Shown here piece after piece: positions 50,718 through 59,045 of a DNA stretch of 64,000 bases. The DNA comes from Salinisphaera dokdonensis. Lineage in GTDB: Bacteria > Pseudomonadota > Gammaproteobacteria > Nevskiales > Salinisphaeraceae. The stretch is taken from positions 743,836-807,835 of the forward strand of contig NZ_APND01000002.1 of the NCBI RefSeq assembly GCF_040361215.1, written 5' to 3'. The translations under genes and the position numbers were made by a program. The stretch's first letter is position 1. Each line of letters opens with the position of its first letter. Below the pieces are notes generated by a model, which saw only the letters and a list, made by a program, of their open reading frames with translations, was not told where the DNA came from and did no database searches.

Positions 50718-51275
50718 ATGCCCATACGATTGCGATTTCTGTCCCTGTGCGCCGCGAGCATTGTCGGCGCCACCGCGCTGCTGGCCACGACCACGGCGGT
50801 CGCCGCAGACAACTCGGGCATCGTGATCATCGACCAGCAGCAGCGTTCGACGCCTTTCGGCAGCTACAACAGCCGTCGTCAGACCCAGGTGTTCGGCCCG
50901 TCGAGCGGCTTTCGCTACGAAGAATATCGGACGCCGGTCCAGCCCGTGTACCCACGTTATCGCAATCCCGGCCATCGTCACGGCCGGAGCGATCGTCACG
51001 ATGGCGGCTATGCCTATGGGCCGAGCTATCGCGGCGATCAGCGCGAGAGGCGGGTGATTCAACGCTATGGGCCGGGCGCCTATGGCCGCTATGGCGCGCC
51101 CGCCGCGCCACGCTATAACGGCCACGGCCACAGTCGTGGACATCGCGATCGCTTTGGCGGCCATGACCGTGGTTATGGCCATGATCGCGACCGTGCCCGT
51201 AATGGCCGCGCCATCGATCGCCCGCGGCGGGCGATCAAGCCAGCTCAGCGTGCGATCGGCAGCGATCGGCGCTAA
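50718..51275 (+). CDS. Secreted Gly/His/Arg/Tyr-rich protein of unknown function
   Basis: A 185-residue exported protein with a Sec signal (about 1-30, ends AVAADNS). The mature region is low-complexity: Tyr/Pro/Arg early, then Gly-His-Arg-Asp repeats (RYNGHGHSRGHRDRFGGHD, about residues 131-149). The many His residues suggest metal binding, but this is unproven. GAGGAGG precedes ATG at 50718. It is divergent from the PhoPQ-like operon, so it could belong to the same stress response. Confidence 0.72.
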   Translation: MPIRLRFLSLCAASIVGATALLATTTAVAADNSGIVIIDQQQRSTPFGSYNSRRQTQVFGPSSGFRYEEYRTPVQPVYPRYRNPGHRHGRSDRHDGGYAYGPSYRGDQRERRVIQRYGPGAYGRYGAPAAPRYNGHGHSRGHRDRFGGHDRGYGHDRDRARNGRAIDRPRRAIKPAQRAIGSDRR

Positions 51276-52378
51276 TCCGCGGGCGCGGGCGTGCCCGGCA
51301 TGAGATCGCACTGGCCGAGCGCGTCCTGCCAGCGCTCGGTATGGGTCTCGATGGCCTTCGACAGCCGTTCCCAGACGCCGTGGTCGCTGGACAGCGTTTC
51401 GCGACGATAGGTCTCGAATGCCGTCGGCAATAGGGTGCTCTGTACCTCGATGAGCCGTCCGGTGGCGTCGCGCCACAGACGGCCTGCGCGTACCAGATCC
51501 GCGAGATAGGGCTGTACGCCCTGGCCATAGATATCGAGCAGGATCGTGCGCAAGACCCGCGCCCGGCGATTGGGCCGCTGGTTGAAGCATAACGGCCGGT
51601 CGGCGAGACGGGCGTTGAGGAGTGCGGTGGCCTGTTCCAGTGCCGCGGCCGCTTCCAGCGCTGCGATCTGTAGTGCCCCGCCGTATTCGGTGGCGTCCAG
51701 CGTTTCGTAGATCGTTGCCAGCTCGTCGCGCGCGATCGTCTCGCCCGTGTTGAAAGCCGCAATGCGCTCGGCCAATCGTGCGAGTGCCTGGCGGCTACCG
51801 CGCCCGGCGAGACTAGGCTGAAGGCCGGCGTCGCCGCCTGCAACGCTGAACAGATGAGCCATGGCCTCGCTCGCCCAGGTCTCGTTCCAGATCGTAGGCG
51901 CGCGGTTGGCCTGCTTGCGGGCGATGAGTGTAACCAGGCGCGCCAGAAATTCGGCGTCGTCGGCATCCTCGGCTTGTTCTGCACGACAGTCGACGAGGCC
52001 TTCCAATACCTGCGACTCGTAGGCCAGTAGTGCCTGGGGCGGTGCCACTCGCCCGAGGATGCTGTTGCGCTCCGAGACCAGGTTCATCAGTCCGCAGCGG
52101 TTCAGTTGGAAGAATCCGATCCAGCCGGTACGCGGCGTATCGATCGGCTGCAGCAGCGCCCGCCGCGGCGGATAGCCAGTGCGCGTTGGTGCCGGCTGGA
52201 CTGGAATCTCGCGGTCGAGCGTGCGGGCAAGTCGGTCGAGATAGTCGTCGAATCGGGCGCCCGGGCTATCGGCTGCGCTACAGCCGCCGATAAAGATCAG
52301 CAGAAGGAGCCCGGCCCTCATCACCCGGGCGAAAGGGCGGGCGTGTCGCGATGTCGTACCCGTCTCGTCAGTGCGCAT
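51272..52378 (-). CDS. DUF3080-type lipoprotein
   Basis: A 368-residue protein with a lipobox FIGGC (Cys about residue 33). It then shows RFDDYLDRLARTLD, GFFQLNRCGLMNLVSERNSILGRVAPPQ and helical segments rich in Ala/Arg/Leu, ending QCDLMPGTP. The pattern matches DUF3080 as I recall it. The start is ATG 52378 or ATG 52321 (MRAGLLLLIFIGGC); neither has a strong ribosome site, and the shorter gives a minimal lipoprotein signal. It overlaps the terminus of the Gly/His-rich gene by 4 bases, tail to tail. Function unknown. Confidence 0.68.
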   Translation of the reverse strand: MRTDETGTTSRHARPFARVMRAGLLLLIFIGGCSAADSPGARFDDYLDRLARTLDREIPVQPAPTRTGYPPRRALLQPIDTPRTGWIGFFQLNRCGLMNLVSERNSILGRVAPPQALLAYESQVLEGLVDCRAEQAEDADDAEFLARLVTLIARKQANRAPTIWNETWASEAMAHLFSVAGGDAGLQPSLAGRGSRQALARLAERIAAFNTGETIARDELATIYETLDATEYGGALQIAALEAAAALEQATALLNARLADRPLCFNQRPNRRARVLRTILLDIYGQGVQPYLADLVRAGRLWRDATGRLIEVQSTLLPTAFETYRRETLSSDHGVWERLSKAIETHTERWQDALGQCDLMPGTPAPAD

Positions 52379-52427
52379 GGGGCGCGATACGATCCTGCTT
52401 GGGGTCCAGTTGCCGGGAGAGAACGCC

Positions 52428-53732
52428 ATGTTCGGCGCTCGCAAGAACAATCAGATCGACAATGTCCGGCCGGCGCGGCGCCGGGTGGCGGTGCACGTCG
52501 AATCGCGCCTGGCCCTCAACGAGGCGATTCAGGAGCGCATCGTCGAAGCGGTTTCGCCCATGGCCTGTACGCCGTTGGCCGATCCCGTCGGCGCGGTGCC
52601 TGCGGTCGATGCCGTGTTCGCGCTCTACCCGGAACTCGAAACACTGGAGACCCTCGCACACGCCGTACGCGTCCAGCGCGAAGCGCGCGACGATGGTCTG
52701 CCGGTTCTGATCGTCGGCCTGTCGCCGGACAATCTCACCGCGTTCGGCGGCTGGCTCGCCAATGCGGCGCGCGACAACGCCGTTCACGGCCTGCGCCTGC
52801 TCGTGGATCGCGACCCGAGTGTGGTCATTTCGCGTCTCGAGGCCTATCTGGAGCCGGTATACGAGACCAACATCATTGCGATGCCGGTATCCACGGAAGT
52901 CGAGACGCGCGAGTACAAGTATTTCTTCTGCCTGAGTCCGGAACTGCGCGGTCTGCTCAGCTATCTAACCGAGCTGGCGCAGAACAACATCGAGCGTATC
53001 TATCTGCTCGGCGGGCCAGGTGCCGGCAAGACATCGCTGGCCTATTACTACTATCTGTGCCGGCAGCGGGGCAATTTCGTAACCGTCAACCTGTCCTCCG
53101 AATCCACCGACGACAAGGCAGCCATGAAATCGCTGCTCTGCGGCCATGTCTCGGGGGCGTTCGCCGGCGCCGGTTCGCGCACCGGCGCGTTCTCGCATGC
53201 GCGTGATGGCGTGTGTTTCCTCGACGAGTCGCACGGCGTTTCGGGATCGGTGATGGAAGTGCTCATGGAAGCACTCGATTCCGGTCAGTACCTACCCTAC
53301 GGCGCGTCGGCCAAGCGGCCGCTCGAATGTGCCCTGGTGTTCGCCTCGAACCGCAACTGGGACACGCTGATCTCTTCCGTGAACATGGACGAACACGCCC
53401 GCCTGGCGGCGCAGGTGCTGCATCTGCCCGATCTGGCCGTGCGGCGCGAGGATCTGGTCGCGGTGCTTGCGGTCACGCTCGACAACATGCGGCGGCGCTC
53501 CACGACCTGGCAGGCGCCGGCCGGGCTCACCCACGCGGCCTGGCAGGCGGTCTGCAACTGCCCGTGGCGCGGCAACACGCGCGCCCTTATCCGGGTGATC
53601 GAGACGGCTTTCGTCACCGCCGCCACGCGGCGCTCGCCGTTGATCGAGCGCGATGCGATCGACGAGGCGCTCGCGCTATGGGAACCGGAAACCCACGCCA
53701 GCCATGGCCTGTACACGGTTGGCGGGCGCTAG
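52428..53732 (+). CDS. AAA+ ATPase resembling a sigma-54 activator core, with GAFAGA and no DNA-binding domain
   Basis: A 434-residue cytosolic protein. An N-terminal domain of about 170 residues is unlike a receiver, GAF or PAS domain. A bacterial enhancer-binding AAA+ core follows: Walker A GGPGAGKT (195-202), loop 1 motif GAFAGA (243-248) where sigma-54 activators have GAFTGA, Walker B FLDE (264-267), SNRNW sensor 1 and NCPWRGNTRALIRVIE, the usual WPGNVREL region. The protein ends 30 residues later without the Fis-type helix-turn-helix. The Thr-to-Ala change would weaken sigma-54 contact. GGGAGA precedes the start. Role unknown; it may not be a transcription factor. Confidence 0.78.
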   Translation: MFGARKNNQIDNVRPARRRVAVHVESRLALNEAIQERIVEAVSPMACTPLADPVGAVPAVDAVFALYPELETLETLAHAVRVQREARDDGLPVLIVGLSPDNLTAFGGWLANAARDNAVHGLRLLVDRDPSVVISRLEAYLEPVYETNIIAMPVSTEVETREYKYFFCLSPELRGLLSYLTELAQNNIERIYLLGGPGAGKTSLAYYYYLCRQRGNFVTVNLSSESTDDKAAMKSLLCGHVSGAFAGAGSRTGAFSHARDGVCFLDESHGVSGSVMEVLMEALDSGQYLPYGASAKRPLECALVFASNRNWDTLISSVNMDEHARLAAQVLHLPDLAVRREDLVAVLAVTLDNMRRRSTTWQAPAGLTHAAWQAVCNCPWRGNTRALIRVIETAFVTAATRRSPLIERDAIDEALALWEPETHASHGLYTVGGR

Positions 53733-53786
53733 CTCGTCAATACCTGGGCCGCTGTGCGAACAGCGGCGACTGGCTATACTGGCGTG

Positions 53787-55142
53787 ATGGCAACCAACGA
53801 CAATAATGCCCTCGCGTCGGTCGACGCTTCGCTCGACAGCCTGCGCGAACCGCTGACCCTGCCTTGTGGCCAGACCCTGCCCAACCGCATCGCCAAGGCG
53901 GCGATGACCGAAGGCCTGTCCGATGCCGGCATGAACCCGACGCCCGCGCTGGAAACGCTCTACCGGCGCTGGTCGCATGGCGGCGCAGGCCTGCTGATCA
54001 CCGGCAACGTCCAGATCGATCGCTGGGATCTCGAGCGCCCGGGCAATGTCGTCATCGACGGCGCTGCCGATCCGCGGGCGCTGTCTCGCTGGGCGGCCGC
54101 CTCGAAGGAAGGCGGCAATCGCGTCTGGATGCAGTTGTCGCACGCCGGCCGCCAGGCGCCGCTGTATTGCACGCCGCGCCCCGTCGCGCCGTCGGCCGTC
54201 GGCCTGAAGCTGCTCGGCGCCTATCGCACGCCGCGCGCGCTTACCCGTCAGGGCATCGAATCGGTGGTCGAACGCTTCGTACACGCAGCCACGGTCGCGC
54301 GCGATGCTGGGTTCGACGGTGTGCAGGTCCATGGGGCCCACGGCTATCTGCTCAGCGAGTTTCTGTCGCCGGTGACCAATCGCCGCAGCGACGACTATGG
54401 CGGCAGCCTGGAAAACCGGGCGCGCTTGCTGCTCGAGGTTGTACGCGCGGTGCGGGCCGCCGTTGGGCCGGAATTTGCTGTTGGCGTGAAGCTTAACTCC
54501 GCCGATTTCCAGAAGGGCGGCTTCACCAACGAGGAATGTCTGCAAGTCGTGCGCTGGCTCAGCGAGTGCGATATCGATCTGCTGGAGATATCCGGCGGCA
54601 GCTACGAGCAGCCGCGGCTGCTCGGCCATTCGGGCGACGAGAGCCAGGCTGAAGACGATCGCCGCGAAAGTACGAAGCGGCGCGAAGCCTATTTCATGGA
54701 ATATGCGGCACTGATTCGCAAGGCGGCGACGATGCCGCTGATGGTGACCGGCGGCTTTCGTTCCGGTGCCGCCATGGTCGAAGCACTCGCCAGCGGCGAT
54801 ACCGACGTGATCGGTCTCGGCCGGCCATTATGTGTCGATCCGGCGTTCGTGAATCGGCTGTTCGAGCAGACTACCGAGCGCGCCGAAGATCCGGGCGCCG
54901 ACCTGGCCTATGGCGGTGGCAAGCTCGGCCCGCGCTCGTCGATATCGGCGCTACGCTTCATCAATATTTTTTCCCAGATGGGCTGGTACTACATGCAGCT
55001 CATGCGCATGGGCCGCGGTGCAGAGCCGGACTGGAACATGCCGCTATGGAAAGGCTTGTTCGGCCATGTGAAGGCCGAGCTGTCGACGGCATGGCGGATC
55101 CGCAGCTTCCAGAAGAAAGCGAAGACGCTGGACGCGGAATAA
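53787..55142 (+). CDS. NADH:flavin oxidoreductase, Old Yellow Enzyme family
   Basis: A 451-residue FMN-binding barrel enzyme. Landmarks are LPNRIAKAAMTEGL, LITGNVQID, GGNRVWMQLSHAGRQA (with Thr/His positions), GFDGVQVHGAHGYLLSEFLSP (His-Gly-Ala-His), the loop NRRSDDYGGSLENRARLLLEV, GVKLNSADFQKGG, and VTGGFRSGAAMVEALASGDTDVIGLGRPL. It reduces activated C=C bonds in other members of the family. Length is longer than the minimal 360 residues due to the C-terminal 60 residues. Native substrate unknown. Confidence 0.9.
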   Translation: MATNDNNALASVDASLDSLREPLTLPCGQTLPNRIAKAAMTEGLSDAGMNPTPALETLYRRWSHGGAGLLITGNVQIDRWDLERPGNVVIDGAADPRALSRWAAASKEGGNRVWMQLSHAGRQAPLYCTPRPVAPSAVGLKLLGAYRTPRALTRQGIESVVERFVHAATVARDAGFDGVQVHGAHGYLLSEFLSPVTNRRSDDYGGSLENRARLLLEVVRAVRAAVGPEFAVGVKLNSADFQKGGFTNEECLQVVRWLSECDIDLLEISGGSYEQPRLLGHSGDESQAEDDRRESTKRREAYFMEYAALIRKAATMPLMVTGGFRSGAAMVEALASGDTDVIGLGRPLCVDPAFVNRLFEQTTERAEDPGADLAYGGGKLGPRSSISALRFINIFSQMGWYYMQLMRMGRGAEPDWNMPLWKGLFGHVKAELSTAWRIRSFQKKAKTLDAE

Positions 55143-55160
55143 CGCGGCTGCAGGCCGCGT

Positions 55161-55187
55161 CGAAAGCATCTGCGCTTTCGGCTGTTT
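55161..55187 (+). terminator. Possible terminator after the OYE gene
   Basis: CGAAAGC (55161-55167) and GCTTTCG (55174-55180) form a stem followed by GCTGTTTTG. A second hairpin (CGCGGC, GCCGCG, 55143-55159) lies just before. The T-tract is short. Confidence 0.4.
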
Positions 55188-55205
55188 TGATGCCGGGTTA
55201 AGCGG

Positions 55206-55532
55206 CTAGCTGAATACCGCCACGCCGAGCAGGATCACGCCCAGCGTATTGATCGCGCCGTGGCCGTAGATGAACAGCTTCGGCGGCGCGCTGTGCTTCC
55301 AGACGACGCCGAACAGCACCGCGCCCGCACCGAAGCCGATCGCGAGCAGCGCGAACGCGGTCCAGACGAGCGTGCCCGGCGTAATCAGTGCACCGATCAG
55401 CAGACACGCCAAGCCGACTCCGGCGATAGCGCCGTGGCCTATGCGCAACGGCCGTGTCGCGCCGTCCAGCGTCGCCATGGTGGCGCCGCCGAGCGCGGCG
55501 ATCACCAGTAGCCAGAAGGCGAGGACCAGCAC
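55206..55532 (-). CDS. Small four-helix membrane protein
   Basis: A 108-residue inner-membrane protein with about four helices (about 2-20, 30-52, 54-78, 85-106). HGAIAGVGLA and YGHGAINTLGVILLG are mirrored HGA motifs at the start of helices 2 and 4, suggesting internal duplication. Unknown function. It is on the same strand as and 3 bases downstream of the BON lipoprotein gene. Confidence 0.68.
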   Translation of the reverse strand: MLVLAFWLLVIAALGGATMATLDGATRPLRIGHGAIAGVGLACLLIGALITPGTLVWTAFALLAIGFGAGAVLFGVVWKHSAPPKLFIYGHGAINTLGVILLGVAVFS

Positions 55533-55535
55533 GGT

Positions 55536-56279
55536 CTAGCTCTCGCCCATCTGCGGTTCCGGCTTGGCCGGTTTCTCGCTGCTCGAGCTGTCGTCACCCG
55601 AATCCGAAGCGGACGGCTTGTCACCGTCGTTTTCGCTTTGCGGCTTGTTTTCAGCCGACGCCGGTTTGTCGCCGGCCGCTTTCTTCGGCGGCTGGGGCTT
55701 CTTCTGCTCCGGCGCCTTCTGCTGCGGCTTGTCCGACGGCTTCTCGGCGTTACTCGTGGCGTTACTGGCGGGCGGCGGGGCGCTCGTCTCGCCATCGGCG
55801 ACTTCCAGTTCGTCGATCACGTCCTGCACGCCGGCCTGCGAACGGGCGAGCTTGATCGCGCGCTTGCGCGTCTCGTCGTCGGGCACATTGCCGGTGAGCG
55901 TGACCACGCGGTTCTTGACCCCGACCGAGATCGCCGCCTTGTCGAATTCCTTCTTGTCCAGCACCTCACGCTGGATGGTGCGGAACAGCACCTCGTCGTT
56001 GACGGTCTTGTTGACCGCCTGCGATGCGGCCTCGACTTTCTTGCGTGCTTCCTGGAGCTTAGCCTCGGCCTCGTTGAGGTTGGCCTGGAGCTCGCTCAGC
56101 TCTTCCTTCTTGGAGGCGACCTTTTCCTGCGCGTCGTTGCGGGATTCGCGGGTCTCGTTGAGCTTCTCGACCGCGTTGTCGTATTTCTCCTGCGGCGTCT
56201 CGGAACAGCCGGCCAACGTGGCCAGGCCGAGCGTGATGGCGACGAGCAGCGCCGCGGGGCGAACAGATTGAGTGGTCAT
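55536..56279 (-). CDS. BON-domain lipoprotein with coiled coil
   Basis: A 247-residue lipoprotein (lipobox TLAGC, Cys about residue 25). A coiled coil (about 30-95; EKVASKKEELSELQANL) is followed by a BON domain (about 98-160; VGVKNRVVTLTGNVPDDETRKRAI), which binds phospholipid membranes. The last 80 residues are Lys/Pro/Asp/Ser-rich and disordered. An OsmY/DolP-like envelope role is likely. It is divergent from dusB, separated by 100 bases. Confidence 0.85.
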   Translation of the reverse strand: MTTQSVRPAALLVAITLGLATLAGCSETPQEKYDNAVEKLNETRESRNDAQEKVASKKEELSELQANLNEAEAKLQEARKKVEAASQAVNKTVNDEVLFRTIQREVLDKKEFDKAAISVGVKNRVVTLTGNVPDDETRKRAIKLARSQAGVQDVIDELEVADGETSAPPPASNATSNAEKPSDKPQQKAPEQKKPQPPKKAAGDKPASAENKPQSENDGDKPSASDSGDDSSSSEKPAKPEPQMGES

Positions 56280-56379
56280 CGAGGTTTAGATGGGCTGACA
56301 AACCGATGCCAGCGAAAATAACACGTTTCGATCCGGCTTCCGCAGAGTCCAGCCGTCGCTTGCTCTAGAATATGTCGCC

Positions 56380-57390
56380 ATGCGTATCGCCGGTTTCCAA
56401 TTCGAGTCGGGCCTAGCCGCCGCGCCGATGGCGGGCGTGACCGACCGTGTCTTTCGCCAGCTCTGCAAAAGCCTGGGCGCGAGCGCGACGACCGCGGAAA
56501 TGGTCTCGGCTCGCCCCGAACTGCGTGGCACCCGCAAGTCGCAGCTGCGTCTCGATCATGCCGGCGAGCCCGCGCCGCGGATCGTGCAGATTGCCGGCGG
56601 CGACGTGGCCGATCTGGTGCACGCCGCCAGGGTCAACGCCGATGAAGGCGCGGATATCATCGATATCAACATGGGCTGTCCGGCCAAGAAGGTCTGTCGC
56701 AAGGCCGCGGGTTCGGCGCTGATGGCGGATTACGATCGGGTGGCGGCGATTCTCGACGGCGTCGCCAACGCGGTGGACGTGCCGGTCACGCTCAAGATGC
56801 GTACCGGCGTCAGCGCGGATCGGCGCAACGCCGTGGCGATTGCACGCTGTGCCGAGCAAGCCGGCATTGCCGCGCTCGCCGTGCATGGGCGTACCCGGGA
56901 TCAGCACTACAAGGGCGTGGCCGAGTACCACACGATCGCGGCGGTAAAACGGGCGGTGTCGATTCCGGTCTGGGCGAACGGTGATATCGATTCGCCGGCC
57001 AAGGCGCGCCAGGTGCTGGCCGCAACCGGTGCGGACGGGCTGATGATCGGCCGCGCGGCTTGCCGGCGGCCCTGGCTGTTCCGCGATATTGCGATCGAGC
57101 GGGCCACCGGGCAGACGCCTGCTGCGCCGACCCTGGCCGACGAGCGCGAGATTCTCATGGCGCTCGTCGAGCAGCTGCATGATTTCTATGGCGAGCAGCA
57201 GGGCGTGCGAGTCGCCCGCAAGCATCTCGCGTGGCTGCAGGAACGTCGGCCGGCCCGGCCGGCGCTGTATATGGACATGGTTCAGGCCGCGACTGCGGCC
57301 CGCCAGCTACGTCTGCTCGACTGCTATTTCGATGCAGCGCACGCTGCCGAAACCGCCCAAAAGCCTGTGCAGACGCGGGCCGCGGCCTGA
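56380..57390 (+). CDS. dusB: tRNA-dihydrouridine synthase B
   Basis: A 336-residue FMN enzyme that reduces uridines in tRNA. Motifs are LAAAPMAGVTDRVFRQLC, DIINMGCPAKKV-type block (IDINMGCPAKKVCRKAAGSA), VTLKMRTGVS, AVHGRTRDQHYKGVAEY (with catalytic Cys near residue 107 in KKVCRKAAGS), and PVWANGDIDSPAKARQVL. The subfamily is DusB. In many gammaproteobacteria fis follows dusB; here it does not, and a Yip1-family gene is convergent. Confidence 0.95.
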   Translation: MRIAGFQFESGLAAAPMAGVTDRVFRQLCKSLGASATTAEMVSARPELRGTRKSQLRLDHAGEPAPRIVQIAGGDVADLVHAARVNADEGADIIDINMGCPAKKVCRKAAGSALMADYDRVAAILDGVANAVDVPVTLKMRTGVSADRRNAVAIARCAEQAGIAALAVHGRTRDQHYKGVAEYHTIAAVKRAVSIPVWANGDIDSPAKARQVLAATGADGLMIGRAACRRPWLFRDIAIERATGQTPAAPTLADEREILMALVEQLHDFYGEQQGVRVARKHLAWLQERRPARPALYMDMVQAATAARQLRLLDCYFDAAHAAETAQKPVQTRAAA

Positions 57391-57413
57391 GCCGCAGCCC
57401 GCTTTCCGTCTTC

Positions 57414-57956
57414 TTACATGCCTGCGGGGCCAGTCGGGCCTGCAAGACCGCCGATCAAGGCCATGATCAACAGCTGCACGAGCCAGCCCGCTACACAGAC
57501 GCCCACCGCGCGCAGCGTGCTGTTGTAGTCCAGCGCCTGGCGTACCGCGATGACGGTTGTGGCCAGCATCCACACGGACGCCACGAGCCAGACGATCGGG
57601 CCCAGGATGGGAATGATGCCGAATACGCGCAGTAAGCCCGGCGTGGCGGCAAACCCGAGCGTACGCAGTAGTTGGCCGATGTCGGCTTCGGTCTGGGCCT
57701 CGGGCAACAGTTTGGTGCCGATCGCCCAGATAATCGCGGCCCAGATCAGCCAGCCGAGAAGGGCGGCCACCGCGTTGAGTAGCAGAAAACCGATACTGCC
57801 GCCCACGGCGCCGAGCGCGCCGATGCCGGCCGCCAGCGCGGCCAGCGCGACGACCAGGGCCGCCTGGCCGGTGGCGCTGCTGTCGTGTTCGACCTCTTCA
57901 TAGGTCGGCGCCTGCAGTTTGGCGGCGCCGATCATCCGTTGGGTAAAGCTTTGCAT
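57414..57956 (-). CDS. Yip1-family membrane protein
   Basis: A 180-residue inner-membrane protein with about five helices. The N-terminus MQSFTQRMIGAAKLQAPTYEEVE is cytoplasmic, and the hydrophobic regions include GWLIWAAIIWAIGTKLL, RTLGFAATPGLLRVFGIIPILGPIVWL and GVCVAGWLVQLLIMALIGG. This is the Yip1/YIP1-like bacterial family of unknown function. Start at 57956 chosen since the upstream frame is Arg/Lys-rich. Confidence 0.82.
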   Translation of the reverse strand: MQSFTQRMIGAAKLQAPTYEEVEHDSSATGQAALVVALAALAAGIGALGAVGGSIGFLLLNAVAALLGWLIWAAIIWAIGTKLLPEAQTEADIGQLLRTLGFAATPGLLRVFGIIPILGPIVWLVASVWMLATTVIAVRQALDYNSTLRAVGVCVAGWLVQLLIMALIGGLAGPTGPAGM

Positions 57957-58095
57957 GAGAGCCTCGCGGGTGCGTTTCGATTTCGATCTTGAGGCAAACC
58001 CGCGGCGCTGACCAGCCCTCACGCGCGTATTTGATCGTGTCGATTGCGCTGGGGTCGGGCGGCCACTACGCTAGCCGCAATTGCTTATTGCTCCG

Positions 58096-59007
58096 GTGAA
58101 GATTCTGCGCGCGCTATTGTTGATCAATCGGGAATCCCGCCAGGGTGAAGCCAACGCACAGGCGGCCCGCGATGCGCTGGAGGCCCTCGACGTCGAAGTT
58201 CTGCTCGGCAAGTTTGATGAGCCGGACGACGTGCCCGCCGAGATCGACCGTCATGCCCAGGCGGTGGATATCATCGTGCTGGGCGGCGGCGACGGTACGC
58301 TCAATCTGGCGGCGGAATCGGTAATGCACTCGGGCAAGCCCATGGGTGTGCTGCCACTGGGCACCGCGAACGATTTCGCGCGCACGCTACTCATCCCTAC
58401 CGAATTGCAGGCAGCCTGCCGCAACGTGGTCGAGGGCGTGACCCACGGTGTCGATCTGGGCAAGTGCAACGACGTGCATTTCGTGAACGTCGCCAGCATT
58501 GGCCTGGCCGTGCGGGCCTGTGAATACCGTTCCGACGTGGCCAAACGATGGTTCGGCTCGCTGGGCTATGCCAGCAACGTGTTCTCGGCCTACCGCGATA
58601 CCAAACCGTTCGGCGCGACGGTGCGTTGCGGCGACGAAAGCCACCGGCTGCACTCGATCCAGCTCGCGGTCGGCAACGGCCGTTACTTCGGCGGCGGGCT
58701 GGCTGTGGCCAGCGATGCGGCGCTCGACGATGGCCGGTTGGATCTCTACAGCCTCAAGCCGCAGTCGCTGGCCAAGCTGGTCGGCATGCTGCCCGCGCTG
58801 GTGCGCGGGCCGGACAAATCGGTGCAGGGCGTGCAGCTGCTCGAAGGCACGACTTTCGAGATCACCACCGACCGGCCGATGCCGATCAATACCGACGGCG
58901 AGATTCTCACCGAAACGCCGGCCAGCTTCCGCGTGTTCCCGGGCGCGCTACAAGTAAAGGTGCCGCAGGAGTATGTCGACCGGTATGGCAGCAGCAACGC
59001 GGCCTGA
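58096..59007 (+). CDS. Diacylglycerol/lipid kinase (YegS/DagK family)
   Basis: A 303-residue lipid kinase. The catalytic domain has IIVLGGGDGTLNLAAESV, GVLPLGTANDFARTL, and later NVASIGLAVRACEYR, GNGRYFGGGLAVASDAALDDGRLDLY and the C-terminal PINTDGEIL. It should phosphorylate diacylglycerol or a related lipid. The start is a non-ATG: GTG 58096 (VKILRALLLIN) or TTG 58081; no strong ribosome site is visible. It leads a plus-strand operon with the next three genes. Confidence 0.9.
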   Translation: MKILRALLLINRESRQGEANAQAARDALEALDVEVLLGKFDEPDDVPAEIDRHAQAVDIIVLGGGDGTLNLAAESVMHSGKPMGVLPLGTANDFARTLLIPTELQAACRNVVEGVTHGVDLGKCNDVHFVNVASIGLAVRACEYRSDVAKRWFGSLGYASNVFSAYRDTKPFGATVRCGDESHRLHSIQLAVGNGRYFGGGLAVASDAALDDGRLDLYSLKPQSLAKLVGMLPALVRGPDKSVQGVQLLEGTTFEITTDRPMPINTDGEILTETPASFRVFPGALQVKVPQEYVDRYGSSNAA

Positions 59008-59045
59008 GCCGGTTCGAGCAGGTCGCCGCCCGCATGGAGAAGCCC

